A stretch of 64,000 nt of DNA from Timema cristinae. Taxonomy: Eukaryota > Arthropoda > Insecta > Phasmatodea > Timematidae. Positions within the stretch are counted from its first letter, which is position 1; each line of letters begins with the position of its first letter. The stretch lies in contig JBCFYV010011164.1 of assembly GCA_039000515.1 (NCBI GenBank), positions 48,914,704-48,978,703 on the forward strand, in the 5' to 3' direction. The notes beneath the pieces are model-generated. The model was not told where the DNA came from, did no database searches, and saw only the letters and a program-made list of their open reading frames with translations. The translations under genes were made by a program, and so were the position numbers. Shown here in pieces: positions 1-11,230 of this stretch.

Positions 1-2715
1 TAATGTCGAGGTGAAAGAAATAGGACACAGTTTTAATCAATCCTTAAAACTTTTTTTTTTTTAAAGTTTGAAGTTGGGACTAAAGTAGAAAATCAATATT
101 GCCAAAGACTTATTGCCTGGATAGTTAGGATTTTTGTAATTTTAATTACTCTTGTTCTTATCCGGACCAGTTTTAGTAACGCTTTTTTACTCAATTTTTA
201 CATATTTTTATAATCTGACGTGTATTTACTAATTTACCCTTATGATTTATTAGTTTGGCTGGAATGTTAAAGAAACAAAAACATTCTAACTTTAAGCTAG
301 AATTCTATTTTTTTTCTGCTATTTGAATGCATAATGAATCATTTTCACATGATTTATGGTTGTTTAAACTCAAAACTGATTGTTATTGTAACTATACATA
401 TATTTTAACATTATTTCAAACATTGATCTTTTTGTATATATTTGTTAATTTCCTAAATTAGGAAGCTCTGCAAGACACTGTTTATCTACATATTAATGTC
501 AATTACACAAAATGTATATTTTGTTCAGTATATATCTATGTTTTAGTATAAAATGCATGGTTGCTATTGATGTAGTAAAATAAAATATTTAGTCATAATA
601 CCACCATCTATAGATATACATACTAAAATGTTTTGTGAATGTGCTTGGAAATTAAAAGCGGTGATAAAAATATACAGGGATCTCACATTATATGGCTCAA
701 TATACAGGATGTCCATAAAATTTGGAGATACAGGGAGATCACCTGTTCACGTCTTACTACCCATTCAGGCTATTCATATATATATATTTCACAGTCACAG
801 TAGTATTTTTTTCAAAACAACTCACTTCTAACGAATATGTTCAAGTGCTATGGCTTACCATTCTAGATCAGTTTTAATTAAGTACATTATCCTTGAATAT
901 GATCCTTCCTATTAATACTTTGCTTTCTTCTCTCAGGAAATATATTTTTAGACTTTTAGAGCTCAAACTAAAATTGCTCTTCCTTTTTAAGTTCTACTTT
1001 ATGTCTCCAAACACAGAGTTTGGATAAGAATAAGTTGCCCCAACGATAAATATATTATGTTACTATAGAGGGTGTACATTTAACTTTAACAAATATAGAG
1101 GTTAAAGATTAAGCCTACTAAAGTGATTATTTAAAAATGTAATGAATTTGATGGAGTTGCATGTTGTAGCTCTGTTACCAACAATCAAGGATAACATTAC
1201 TTGTTTAAGCTGTAATAATTATTCTAGCTTTGAAACAAAATTTTTGAACAAATATTTATTTTTAGTTTTGTTTTTAAATGGTCAAAAGCACTTACATGCT
1301 AACTAGTTAGTCTTTCAATTCTTAAAGTTGTATCAGGGAATGTGTGTATCTTAACCAATTTCATACCTCTCAAACCAATAGGTCCATAGGTTAATAATTA
1401 TGTTTTTGTAAAAAATAGTACATTATAATAAAGCAAAGGTTGGACCTTGATTTGAAAGTATTGCTGGCAGAGAATAAATATTGAGATAAACGTAAAAATC
1501 AAGAAATTACAAATATTATAAGTTGTTTTAAATAATTAAGAGCAGATATTTAAAATAGTAATATTTTTATGAAGTTAAAGGATATTGTTTAGTCATAAGG
1601 TCTTTTGATATTTAACATAATTATTGATGTTTTCTACATGTCAGTTGTACTATCCCTAGATTAGACATTGGTTAGCTTTTGACTACATAAGTTTGATAAT
1701 AAACTTTCAACTAAGTTATAGCATTTTATTACTATTCTTGTTAAAAGTCAAACCCACTTTTAAGGAGATTAATAAAAATTGCCAAAGTAGGTTTGTTAAA
1801 ATCTAGTAAGATACATAAACTGTTATCCTTTTGATACAAGTATTTTACTATTTCATCTCCATTCTTAGCTATTATAGATATGGTGGAAGTTTAAAATAAT
1901 TATTAGGATTAGGTCATAGCTTTCACTTGTAGCCTGAAATAACAAATATTCCTTTTAATACACATGATAACAAGATTATTAATGACTAAGTCTCGTCAAC
2001 AGAGTCCTTATCCTTAAATCCTTTGTCCTTACTACTGCATAGAAGTTGGCTCAACTTTAATGTTCTTATATCTAGTCAATACAGGACTACCAATCACAGA
2101 AAAGTAAATATATGTGCGCACATCAGAATGAAAGCACCAATGGAAACGAGTTTTACAAACTAAGCTAATTCAGAAATATATTTAATAAAATTTAAAAACT
2201 CTGGAAAGTGTGGCATCCATATCATGTCTGCTTGCACTTTGATCCAAACAATTTTTTTTCAAAGTGTTTAGTTGGACGTAGTTTCTCAATAGTTGGCACG
2301 GTCATGTGATTAAGGACAGGGCTTTATGCTAAGGGCTATAATAGGCAAATAACTGATATAAAATGTACCCTTATTAATGTGGTGGGGAGTTAGGGAATCC
2401 ACAACTATGAACCTCCATCAACTATGAGTATATTTGAACCTTAACCTTTTATAATCGTCAATCCAATATATAGTGAACTTGATGCCCCAGGCTGTGTAAC
2501 CAACAATGCAACACCTGGAGGATAAAATCTTTTCCCATATCTAAATATAGTACAATTGATTTTAAATAATAGGCAATGCTAGTTAAATTAGGTCACAAGT
2601 CAGTTCAAGTACTGACATTTGTAGAGGTTTATAGCTTGCAGTTAAAAGTTAAAGTCTCGGATTGAACCAAGGTTTCTTACCAGAGGAATTATTTCACAGT
2701 TCTCAACTTTTTATT
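1..2715. other. AT-rich stretch with no recognisable gene
   Basis: Very AT-rich sequence with only short, low-complexity open frames (for example 628-831) that show no domain, splice pattern or codon structure I recognise. I see no transposon end or tandem array here. Confidence 0.6.
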
Positions 2716-3162
2716 GACATTTCAAAATTGAGCAACAAATATATGACTGAAACTTGGGATCCAATGTATGACAGTATGTAAGGTGAGCTGTATCACACTG
2801 AAACCCAAGCCTCAGCTCCTACTAAGTTCAAAATTATAAATTATTACTTAAATGTAAAGTAATTGGAAAATTTGCAATATTTATTTGGTTACTAACAATA
2901 AGGTGGATGTTGTAGATCAGGAAATATAAAAATATTTTTATTACTAAATCATATTTTCTGATCTAAAACATCCACCTTATTGTTAATAACCAAATAAATA
3001 TTGCAAATTTTCCAATTACTTTACATTTAAGTAATAATTTATAATTTTGCAACTTAGTAGGAGCTGAGGCTTGGGTTTCAGTGTGAAACAGCTCCCTTAC
3101 ATATTGTCATACATTGGATCCCAAGGTTCAGTCATATATTTGTTGCTCAATTTTGAAATGTC
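2716..3162. repeat. Long inverted repeat, arms of about 210 bp
   Basis: The arm at about 2716-2926 is repeated in reverse complement at about 2951-3162 with only a few differences and a spacer of about 24 bp. Matching landmarks are GACATTTCAAAATTGAGC on the left and its complement on the right, and the AGGTGGATGTTG block next to the spacer. The transcript would fold into a long hairpin. No coding capacity is visible. It could be a MITE-like element or a local inverted duplication. Confidence 0.85.
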
Positions 3163-3180
3163 AAAAAAAGTATTAATAAA

Positions 3181-3282
3181 TCATATTTCCTGATCTACAA
3201 CATCCACCTTATTGTTAATAACCAAATAAATATTGCAAATTTTCCAATTAATTTACATTTAAGTAATAATTTATAATTTTGC
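3181..3282. repeat. Third, direct copy of the inverted-repeat arm
   Basis: This segment repeats the inner half of the right arm (about 2951-3050) in the same orientation, from TGATCTACAACATCCACC to ATAATTTATAATTTTGC. The locus therefore holds one inverted and two direct copies, so it arose by more than a single inversion. Confidence 0.8.
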
Positions 3283-3525
3283 TCTTTTGTACAGAAGTTC
3301 AAAATTAAGAAAAATAAAGAGAATTTTCGATTTATAAGGTAAAATACACGTGTCAATATAATTATATGTTAAATAATTTATAAATATCATTGGTCATAAA
3401 TTGTCATCATAATGGCATATGGTCTAAAAATGTGTGCTTTTGGCATTTATAATGGGGAATACCTGTGATAATATGGGGAATATTTTTTTAAAAAAACTTA
3501 TATATTGTACTGTTTTCTTTTAATA

Positions 3526-3996
3526 CCGTATTTACTTGCAAATAAGACCATCCTTAAATAAGAGTAAAAAAAATTGCCTCGCGAATTGAAATCAATTTTC
3601 CTTTTAAATGAAATATTAATGTTAAAATCCAGTAGACTTTACATCAGGCAAGAGGACAGACAGTAAATAACATATTTCTTTGTTTAAGCTTTTAAATATA
3701 AATTCTTTTTAGCTGCTCCTAAGAAAAGTTGAACGCTGGCTAGTGCCCTATGGGACAGTAAATTTATTTAAAGAAAAACATGTATTTTATAGTGGTAGAT
3801 AGTCTTTATTGTATTTTGTGTACTACAATAGTAAAATAACTGTTTTGTAATATATTTTCAAGTTTTTTTATGTTTTCTATTTTTAGATTCGTTAATTTCC
3901 TACCTATTTTTTTTAGTTATGTTCATATATGACCTACCTCAATTTTTCATTATTAAAATTCAGCAAAATAGGGGTCTTTTGTGTGAGTAAATACAG
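3526..3996. mobile_element. MITE-like element with TA target duplication
   Basis: The left end CCGTATTTACTTGC and the complement of the right end, CTGTATTTACTCAC, form an imperfect terminal inverted repeat, and similarity continues to an AAGACC block. A TA dinucleotide lies directly outside both ends (3524-3525 and 3997-3998), as for Tc1/mariner/pogo elements. The 471-bp interior has no coding frame, so it would be non-autonomous. The superfamily is inferred only from the ends and the TA site. Confidence 0.6.
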
Positions 3997-4315
3997 TAAT
4001 ATCCTCCATACATTTAAAAATTCCAATATGTATGTGAAAGAATGGAAATATTGTTAATTATTGGATTATATTTACAATCTCAACCCTTTTATTTTTGTAT
4101 TGCTCTTATTGACTTTCTTTACCTTTATTGAGTGGGTCATTCTTTTAAATTATTTCACTGGTAAATACCATGTGTACATACATATTAGAAATTAATAATG
4201 TAGCAAGTGAAATATGTTAAAAAGAGTTTATTAATAGATTTTGCATTTTATATGACCATTTTACAATTGGATGAACAAATTTGGACAATAATTTTTTAAT
4301 GTATTAGTTGGTTAA

Positions 4316-4852
4316 AGGCACGGCAAAATTGCACAAGCTCAGTAGAGAATGCTAAATTATAATTCTTTAGTAGGCAAAAATGTTTTCCTGCTACAAAATA
4401 TTACTGTGTCCATGATACATCTACAAATATTGAGCCCTAATACAAAAAAAAAAGCATTAGTTTGGAATTCAGTTTGGTTAATACTAGAATTATTGACCTG
4501 AAAGTCAATATTTATTTATTTATTGCGTAAAGAGTGAAGAATCCAAAGTCCAGTTAAACTGTCCCTCATCAAAAACAATTCTCCTTCAGTAGAAACAAAT
4601 TCCTCCAGAAATTTCTAAGTTGATACAATGCTGATCTCAGGGACTGGGCTTAGCTAAAGAAAACCTAAAGTTTTATAATTTGTTGAAATTCAGCCAATAG
4701 ATGCACTATACTAAATTCAGGGGTTAACTAAAATATAATTTAGGGTATCTTAGCTATTAAGATACATTTAATTAATTTTAAAATGTTACAAAATCAAATT
4801 TTAAAACTAATGTGCTACCAATTTAATTGGGAATTTCTATTTTACCGTGCCT
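4316..4852. mobile_element. Possible MITE with AGGCACGG termini
   Basis: The left end AGGCACGGCAAAATTG and the complement of the right end, AGGCACGGTAAAATAG, form a terminal inverted repeat of about 16 bp with two differences. The interior of about 540 bp has no gene. I could not identify a target-site duplication, so boundaries and class are uncertain. Confidence 0.5.
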
Positions 4853-5513
4853 CTAGTAATATTGTAAATAGTTTTGTAATATTATATAAAATATTTTATT
4901 GGAAAAATTTTGCTGAATAATATTAATCAGTTTATTAATCAAATATTAGTAAATGCATAACTTTACTCTAAAACAATATATTGAGTATTTGTGTGCTCAA
5001 GACTAATTAAAAGTTTTAGAGCCATTTTAAATTCTTCCCACTTCTCATGTATTTGCAATGAATAATTGCCAAGAATACTTTTTGTAAATCAACAATAATT
5101 TAAGACTAGTTATCTGTTTATTAAGATTTCTTACTCTTTAAAAATATTAAAGCTTGCATTTCTAAATTGATGTCTTTTTTCCATGTGGCAGCGAATTATA
5201 GAACTATTGAATTTCTTATATTTTATATAATATTTTGTACATACTTATTTTTTTAAATAAAAATTTTCTTTTTGATTTAAACAGATTTTTTTTCATCCTT
5301 ACAATCTGAATCCTTCCATTTAAGGGGCGTTTACACGGTATGATTTTTCGTGCTAGATGTCTGGCAAGCATGCTAAGTCGCAAAGGAGTAGCACGTTCAG
5401 CGGTAGTTAGCATGCTAGACAGGTCCTAGCATGCTCGAAGGCGGCGATCAAACAGTGTTTGATTTTCGTGCGAGTCAGTCATGCTAGTTGGTGTACGTAC
5501 GACGGTTTTTAAC

Positions 5514-5861
5514 ATGGCGCGCTGTTGGAGTGATGATACCGTCATGAATTTTGTCAATTTGTATGGTAGTGAGTCTGTTTTGTGGGATAGTACCAGCGTT
5601 GACTACAGAAATAAGACGCTGCGAAATGAAGCAGTTAATAGAATAGTTTCTGAAATGGGATTACATGATTTTGGGGTTAAAGAGTGCAAATTGAAAATAA
5701 AAAATATTCGCTCACAGTACTGGCATGAAGTGGGGAAAATCCGTTCAAGTACAGCGTCAGGGTGCAGTGGAGATTCAGTTTACAAACCAAGTGTGATGTG
5801 GTTTACTACAGTCGACGGGTTTTTGCGCCGGCTTGCCATTCAAAACACGGAAAGCAACCTA
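5514..5861 (+). CDS. Harbinger MADF-domain DNA-binding protein, exon 1
   Basis: An open frame of about 116 codons encoding a MADF (Myb/SANT-like) domain. It starts MARCWSDDTVMNFVNLYG and continues through LWDSTSVDYRNK, a helix with IVSEMG, and the C-terminal block KLKIKNIRSQYWHEVGKI. In Harbinger elements this second protein binds the transposase and the element ends and helps bring the transposase to DNA in the nucleus. I chose the Met at 5514; an in-frame ATG at 5481 would add 11 residues. The exon ends in a consensus donor, A|GTAAGT, at 5861/5862 with a complete final codon. The intron that follows contains transposase exon 2 on the other strand. Confidence 0.82.
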
Positions 5862-6145
5862 GTAAGTATGAGTTTTATTTTAGTGGCTTGTTAAATTAAT
5901 TATGATAACATAATATGCATTGTTATTTAAACAAAAATGCTGACATGCACATGCACTGTACATGGGTGCATACACAAAAATGTCTTTACAGATATATATT
6001 ATATTCAAATTTATCTTCACTGTTTGTATACAAATTGTTTGTACAAACACACAACACACATAGGCCTGTAAACATAAAATATACACTTAATTGCAAAATG
6101 TATAGAGTTGCTTCAATAATGATTACGAATGTTTGAATACGGTAC

Positions 6146-6943
6146 TCAAATTGCTGCAGTACAAGGGTTCAGCATGTCCTTTTGCCAAGGGACTGAGCCA
6201 TTTGTGTTGAAATAATGGCAATATTCTTCGCACCTTTGTGCAGCTACGGTTGTGGGATGACGGTGCCGTGTGGCTGGAATAGCACGCATAGCTCCTTCTG
6301 GTAACTTCCTCCATGATCCAGGGACAAATCTGCAGACATCCACATGCTCAGCATCAACCAACCCCTGGCTGATGTAGGAGGGATTTAATTTGCGAAGCCA
6401 GTTATGTAGAGCACATGAAGCTTTTACAATCAAAGCTACTGATTCTGTCTTAATCTCTAAGGGGCTGCGATAAATATGGAAACGACTCAACAATATCCCA
6501 AATGCGTTTTCCACAATCCTACGGGCTCTTGAGAGTCGGAAGTTGTATATCCTCTTTGGTAGATTCAAACCTCTTTGAGCATATGGCTTCATCATGTAGC
6601 TAGTCAGAGGAAAAGCTTCATCAGCCACAAAAACCCCTCCTTCAGGTAAATTCAACTCTCCTCTTTCTATACTTTCATATAGCGTCGTATTCCGAAATAC
6701 ACCTCCATCTGATGCGCGTCCTTTAGCGCCAACATCTATGTACGAAAAACAATAGTCGTGATCAACTAGTGCAAGCAGTACTATACTGTTACGTTGTTTG
6801 TAGTTGAAGTAGTCAGATCCACAATGAGCTGGTGCTTTGATTATCACATGTTTTCCATCCAGACTACCATAACAAGAGGGGAAATTCCATCTGACACGAA
6901 ATCCTTCCTCAATTGCTCTCCACTCTTCTTTAGTACTTGGCAC
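6146..6943 (-). CDS. Harbinger transposase, exon 2 (DDE catalytic domain)
   Basis: This exon encodes the catalytic core, starting VPSTKEEWRAIEEGF after an acceptor (TTTCTGTTCAG) at about 6943. All three catalytic acids can be seen: the first Asp in YGSLDGKHVIIKAP, the second in GVFVADEAFPLTSYMMKPY, and the Glu in ARRIVENAFGILLSRF. The RSRARRI-like positively charged helix and the C-terminal ALHNWLRK segment are also typical. The frame is open from the acceptor to the stop at 6146. The protein would cut and paste the element at TTA/TAA sites in the nucleus. The intact motifs suggest it may still be functional, subject to the uncertain splice junction. Confidence 0.9.
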   Translation of the reverse strand: MPSTKEEWRAIEEGFRVRWNFPSCYGSLDGKHVIIKAPAHCGSDYFNYKQRNSIVLLALVDHDYCFSYIDVGAKGRASDGGVFRNTTLYESIERGELNLPEGGVFVADEAFPLTSYMMKPYAQRGLNLPKRIYNFRLSRARRIVENAFGILLSRFHIYRSPLEIKTESVALIVKASCALHNWLRKLNPSYISQGLVDAEHVDVCRFVPGSWRKLPEGAMRAIPATRHRHPTTVAAQRCEEYCHYFNTNGSVPWQKDMLNPCTAAI

Positions 6944-7430
6944 TGAACAGAAAATATACAGAAATAACAATTAATGTGTTATGATGCTACTTATAATGAT
7001 AAACAGCTATAAAAATGCACCTATAAATAATAATAGCTGATGTGTAGTTCTATAAATTTACACAGATCTTAAAAACTTTAACTTAACCATTAAGGACACT
7101 CTTCATGCAGGATCACATTAAATTTAGTCCTGATTTTATTTATGAATTTCCAGGCTATGTACGTAGAATGAAGTGTTGTTAGTACAGGTGCTGGAAAAGG
7201 ACTCTCATTGTATCAATTGATTATGGGAAAAGTATCAATAATTTATATTGAAGTTATTTATTAATATTTTAATCTAATAAAAAAATTAATTCAATCGGGA
7301 AATAACTTAACTGTCATCATGCATGAAGCCTGCCCTTGATATGGACACAACTGCTGTTAATTGTCAAATATATAACATGTTACTACTCCGAACAGTCACA
7401 TTACAACAGATAATCTACCTTTTTTTTTAG

Positions 7431-8092
7431 AAAAGAAAAGCAGAACACAGCGTGTCTTCGCGGCAGGACGACACCAATATTGGAGAGGAGTATGACGATC
7501 CACCATCAGTGGAAGAGAATGTGGAAAGTGACAGTGTTCCAATACCATCACAGCACGCCCAGTCATTACATAAGAAGCGCAAAAGTGCTTCTTCCCAAAA
7601 CCCACCCCCTCATGTTCAACAAGCCCTTTCAAAATTGCAAGCTTATCTGCTACTGCCGCTACTTTCAAAGAAACGGAATTTGACTTGTGGGCAAAAAGTT
7701 TGGCCGTACAGTTGAACAACATGGATTTGGGTAGAGCTCTTGAGCTGCAACTGAAGTTTCAGACCATGATTTCGGAAGAGAGAATTGCACATGAATACAA
7801 TACACGTAATTATAATCATCCAACACAACCTCCTGCTTCTCATCTGGCACAAATTGAACGCCCCCACACTTCACGTGCATCACCGTTTCCTCAACACTAC
7901 AATACACACATTTGGCCTTCTACCTGTGACAATTCTTCATGGTCAAATGGCTCACCGCACTACTCAATGGGAAATGCATCTTCTAATGTTAAGCAGATGT
8001 CAGAACAGACACCAAGCCAACCACGCGACCCATCACCCACCAACAGTGACAGTACTATAGACACTATAATTTCTTCTTTATGTTCCCCTTAA
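7431..8092 (+). CDS. Harbinger MADF partner protein, exon 2 (one frameshift)
   Basis: The acceptor is a long T tract followed by AG at 7429-7430. The exon opens in the phase left by exon 1 with a basic stretch (KRKAEHSV), then an acidic and Ser/Pro-rich linker. The frame must shift by one base near 7631-7650. After that, FKETEFDLWAKSLAVQL and ALELQLKFQTMISEER form the usual C-terminal helical (BESS-like) segment, followed by an Asn/Pro/Ser-rich tail to the stop at 8090-8092. The shift is most simply one missing base in the sequence. This exon lies inside the transposase intron on the opposite strand. Confidence 0.7.
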
Positions 8093-8408
8093 GCTTATAA
8101 TTAACAACCTAACCTCAACTGGTACAGTAAAATTTTGTAATAGTGTAGTAATGTATAGTAGTTAGAGTACCGAGTACTGTGTATGCTATAATTTCCTACG
8201 TGTTTCCTTTTAATTTAAGATATTATAATAACAAAAATATAATCATAGCTGGTACATTTGATGTTTTTATAAGTTTTACTGTATCTGACATTCTTAAGTA
8301 ATACATATTTTAGTTTTTCAGTGGCTAGAGCAAACTACAGTATATATAATTTATTAAAGTACTAGTAATCATACACTTAATTTATTTAAGTAAGTATGCT
8401 GTAAATAC

Positions 8409-8876
8409 CTTAATGAAGTCCTGGAGACCTTCATAGATTGCCTTGCATACTTCTGGAATGAAACAGGAGATAGTGCATTTCGGAACACGAAACAGGTAGG
8501 ATAAACTACCGAAGGAATCTCCCGTGCACAGATACCTTAAAGTAACTTCCAGTTTTATGGAAGCAGGTAAGGATTCTCTCATTGTTGTGTTCTTTCTTTG
8601 TATTTTTGATTCAATTTTTAGCAACAGATATTGAAACTCATCACCTGTGAGCCTGAAAAAATTGTGATAAGACGATGGATCTTCTTCCTTTAGTTCCTTA
8701 CATAAAGTGTATGATGCTCCCAATGTAGAACTTCTTTGGATACACTTTCTCACCCAAGCTCTTTTCTTCCTTTTATGTTTCTTGAGGTCTTCGCATATGT
8801 CTTTAGCAACCATTTCAGCCACAACACAGACAGCTTCCCTAACCATATCCATTTTGTCCTGTTTAATCAGAAGCAC
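8409..8876 (-). CDS. Harbinger transposase, exon 1 (N-terminal part)
   Basis: The N-terminal part of a PIF/Harbinger DDE transposase, about 156 codons. It shows the basic segment KHKRKKRAWVRKC, the family-typical FFRLTGDEFQYLLLKI, SIKLEVTLRYLCTGDSFGSL and the helix-turn-helix-like RVPKCTISCFIPEVCKAIYE. In-frame Met choices are 8876 and a few codons later (MDMVREA). A GT donor follows codon 156 at 8408/8407, but it does not join exon 2 in frame. An alternative GAAG|GTCTCC donor about 20 bases earlier joins in phase but drops LQDFIK, so the exact donor is unsettled. Confidence 0.85.
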
Positions 8877-9171
8877 TAATCACTAATGACCAACCACACT
8901 AACTAAACAAAGTCCCTTGCTATTTTATCATCCCGTGTAAACACTTCTGGTATGCGAGTCAGCCTGCGTGATAACTAGCATGCGCGCAGGTTAGAAGCAT
9001 GCTAGACATCTAGCACGAAAAATCATACAGTGTAAACGCCCCTTTAACCATAATTCAATAGTAAAATTTACTAATCTTGTTATCACTCTTATTGTTCCGA
9101 AGGAAATATTTCCAGATTTTTTGTTTCTGCGTCCATTTCTTTGTTCATTGTATTCTTCAGCCATTACTAAC

Positions 9172-9366
9172 AGGACGGGGAGATCGAGGTTCGAATCTCG
9201 TTCGGGTGAACTGGGGGTGGTTTTTCCTAAATGGTTTTCCACTCTACCTCCACGCAAATGCGGGTTCACTTCCTTTATTAAAAAACCTTCCCAATTCCTA
9301 ATCCATTAGAGTAATTAGTACTTAAAGTGTATAACCCGAACGGGTAGTAAGACGCAGTGCTAAGTA
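9172..9366 (+). mobile_element. SINE-A copy, 5' truncated
   Basis: The copy begins within the tRNA-like head just before the B-box GGTTCGAATCTC, then runs through the family body (AACTGGGGGTGGTTTTTCC, CACGCAAATGCGGGTTCAC) to the tail GGGTAGTAAGACGCAGTGC. The A-box half of the head is missing. Confidence 0.85.
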
Positions 9367-9405
9367 TCATTACTAACACACATGATCTAGATTATTAGGC
9401 CCCAT

Positions 9406-9748
9406 TTTGTAGAATTGATTGTAAGATGACTGGAAGAATGATGTAATTGTTCCTTTGTACAAAGGCAGTAAGAATGAATGTAAGAATTATACGGCAATTA
9501 GTTTGTTGAGTATTTCAGGCAAAGTTTTTGGGAGAGTTTTAAATGAGAGGGTGCCCGAAAAATGCAACTGCGGACAAGATTTGGGGTGTGCAATGTGGTT
9601 TCACACTAGGTAGAGAGAGATTGCATGGACCGGGTATTTGCAATGCAACAGTTGATTGAGAAATGTTTGGCAGTAAGGAAAAAAGTGTATTGCGTATCAA
9701 GAGATGAAACAAATATATGATGGTAGAGTGTGTGTATCAAGAGAAAAT
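9406..9748 (+). pseudogene. Non-LTR retrotransposon reverse transcriptase fragment
   Basis: Translation gives a recognisable reverse-transcriptase segment: WKNDVIVPLYKGSKNECKN, then ISLLSISGKVFGRVLNERV, the pattern of LINE RT domain 1-2a. The reading then jumps from RKKVYC to the C-terminal motif KQIYDGRVC (the usual sequence is KQIYEGRVC), so the catalytic YXDD region is deleted. A hAT element (9757-10795) interrupts the C-terminal part, which resumes at 10804. No start or complete frame remains, so it is a dead fragment. Confidence 0.75.
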
Positions 9749-9756
9749 GTAGATAT

Positions 9757-10795
9757 TAGGGCTGTCAAAACTCGATTCTTAATATTATAATTCTTAGCTC
9801 TCAATAAAACTGGCAACTAAACAACACAGTAACATTCAGAATAGGTGATAATCAATTATCTCTCATATTAGTTTAATTGCCGTTTCACTTAAATGCCGGC
9901 AAATTGTAGATATAACATATTGCCCAAAATATAATACAAACCTAACATTTTTAGGTGTTCTGAATGAAAAGTAAATGGTCTCGAATATAATGGAATCTGA
10001 CATTATGACAGTAAGAAGAGATATAAATTCAACAACTTTGACAGACTTTTTTTAAAAGTAAAAGTTAAGTGAGGCTGTCAGAATACATGAATCGATTCTA
10101 AACAAACAATCGATATATAACACATAAGACTAGGGATGGCAATTTTCTGTAATATATCTATCATTAATTAATATATCACAACATGTAATCGAAAGCTACG
10201 ATATTCCTATCAATTTAAAATGGCTGCTTTCCTGTAATTATATTCTTTGTCGCTTTCCAATTTTTAATATTTTATTTAGCTCTTTGAATAAGAAGAAGTT
10301 TAATAAAATTAGAACAAAAATTGTAGTAGTTAATAAAAATGAAGCAACAAACTGTTATATTTATTTTAGTTCACTAGATTGATATATTGTTGCTAAAACT
10401 TCATCACTAATTTCTGACGACCTGTCGTGCGTAGGATCAGTTATGGCGGACAACTTAATTATTTTGTAACGTGTGAAATATGTTCTACCTTTCGTTATAA
10501 AATCTGCAATTTATTGTATGAATTTTTAGTTTATTTGAATTCTTGGTTTTGATTTTCAGTTTTGAAGAATTTTAGTGTGTTTAATAAATATCTATTGTGA
10601 GATTAAAGTTACAAAAGATATCGCTTGTAATGATCGAGTCCAATTTTCACATTGAGGGGGGTAAGTACCAGTCAAATTTTATATGCAGTAATGCCTGGAA
10701 AAATAATGAAAAAGGAAATGTTCAAGAATCAGAATCGAAGTTGAACTTAAGAATCGTAATCGAAAAAAAAAAAAAAAAATATCGTGATATCTCTA
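9757..10795. mobile_element. Non-autonomous hAT-like element inside a LINE fragment
   Basis: The element starts TAGGGCTGTCAAAACTCGAT and its right end, read in complement, starts TAGAGATATCACGAT, a weak hAT-style inverted repeat. The flanks are GTAGATAT (9749-9756) and GTAAATAT (10796-10803), an 8-bp duplication with one difference. Removing it restores the reading of the interrupted LINE C-terminal region, which supports the boundaries. The 1039-bp interior encodes nothing recognisable and includes a run of 17 A near 10763-10779. Confidence 0.72.
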
Positions 10796-10803
10796 GTAAA
10801 TAT

Positions 10804-11020
10804 ATGACATTAGAGTGTGGATCAAAAGGAACGGTAGGCCATTTAAGATGTGGTTAAATGTTGTAGATGAATGTGTGAAAAAGAGAAACATTAAAAGTTT
10901 TAATAATAAAAGAGCATATATAACTTGGTGTATGCATGTTGTTTAAGTGAAGGCAGTATGCAAGAATAGGGAAGTGTGGAGAAAGTCAGTGAGAATGGAA
11001 TAAGTACAGAGCTGTTTTTT
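10804..11020 (+). pseudogene. C-terminal part of the split LINE fragment
   Basis: The continuation of the fragment at 9406-9748 after the hAT insertion. The translation contains MWLNVVDECVKKRNIKSF and NNKRAYITWCMHVV, then REVWRKSV. This matches the second fragment at 20690-20972 (KWLNVVDKCMKKQSIKI, NNKRACLT), so both belong to one LINE family. Stops and frame breaks show it is dead. Confidence 0.75.
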
Positions 11021-11230
11021 GAGCTATATGCTCAGTTTCTGTCCACCCTGCAAGGGAACGGCGTGATTAGGTATGTATGTATTAAAATTCATGGATACAT
11101 TTACCTAGTCATGATAAATAAATTATATAATCTTGAAAATGTACTGCTCAGTGATTCAAGTGACTGTTTCATGATATATAAGCAATGAGTCACTTGTATA
11201 ATTTGGTTTATTAGTAAACAATAGTTACAA

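Larger units (their letters stand above)
5323..9043. mobile_element. Complete PIF/Harbinger DNA transposon (3.7 kb)
   Basis: The element begins AGGGGCGTTTACACGGTATG and ends with its complement. The terminal inverted repeat is about 40 bp with one clear mismatch. TTA flanks both sides (5320-5322 and 9044-9046), the 3-bp duplication typical of Harbinger. It holds the two genes expected of an autonomous Harbinger: a DDE transposase (minus strand, 8876-6146) and a MADF-domain partner (plus strand, 5514-8092). The subterminal regions at both ends repeat the core GCATGCTAG several times (for example around 5410-5440 and 8975-9005), which are candidate transposase or partner binding sites. The near-identical ends and intact catalytic residues suggest a young insertion. 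Confidence 0.93.

Noticed and set aside
5216..5413. 65-residue minus-strand ORF at the Harbinger left end
   Set aside because: Runs across the transposon boundary; a chance frame.
7643..7907. Minus-strand ORFs opposite MADF exon 2
   Set aside because: Antisense shadows of the real exon.
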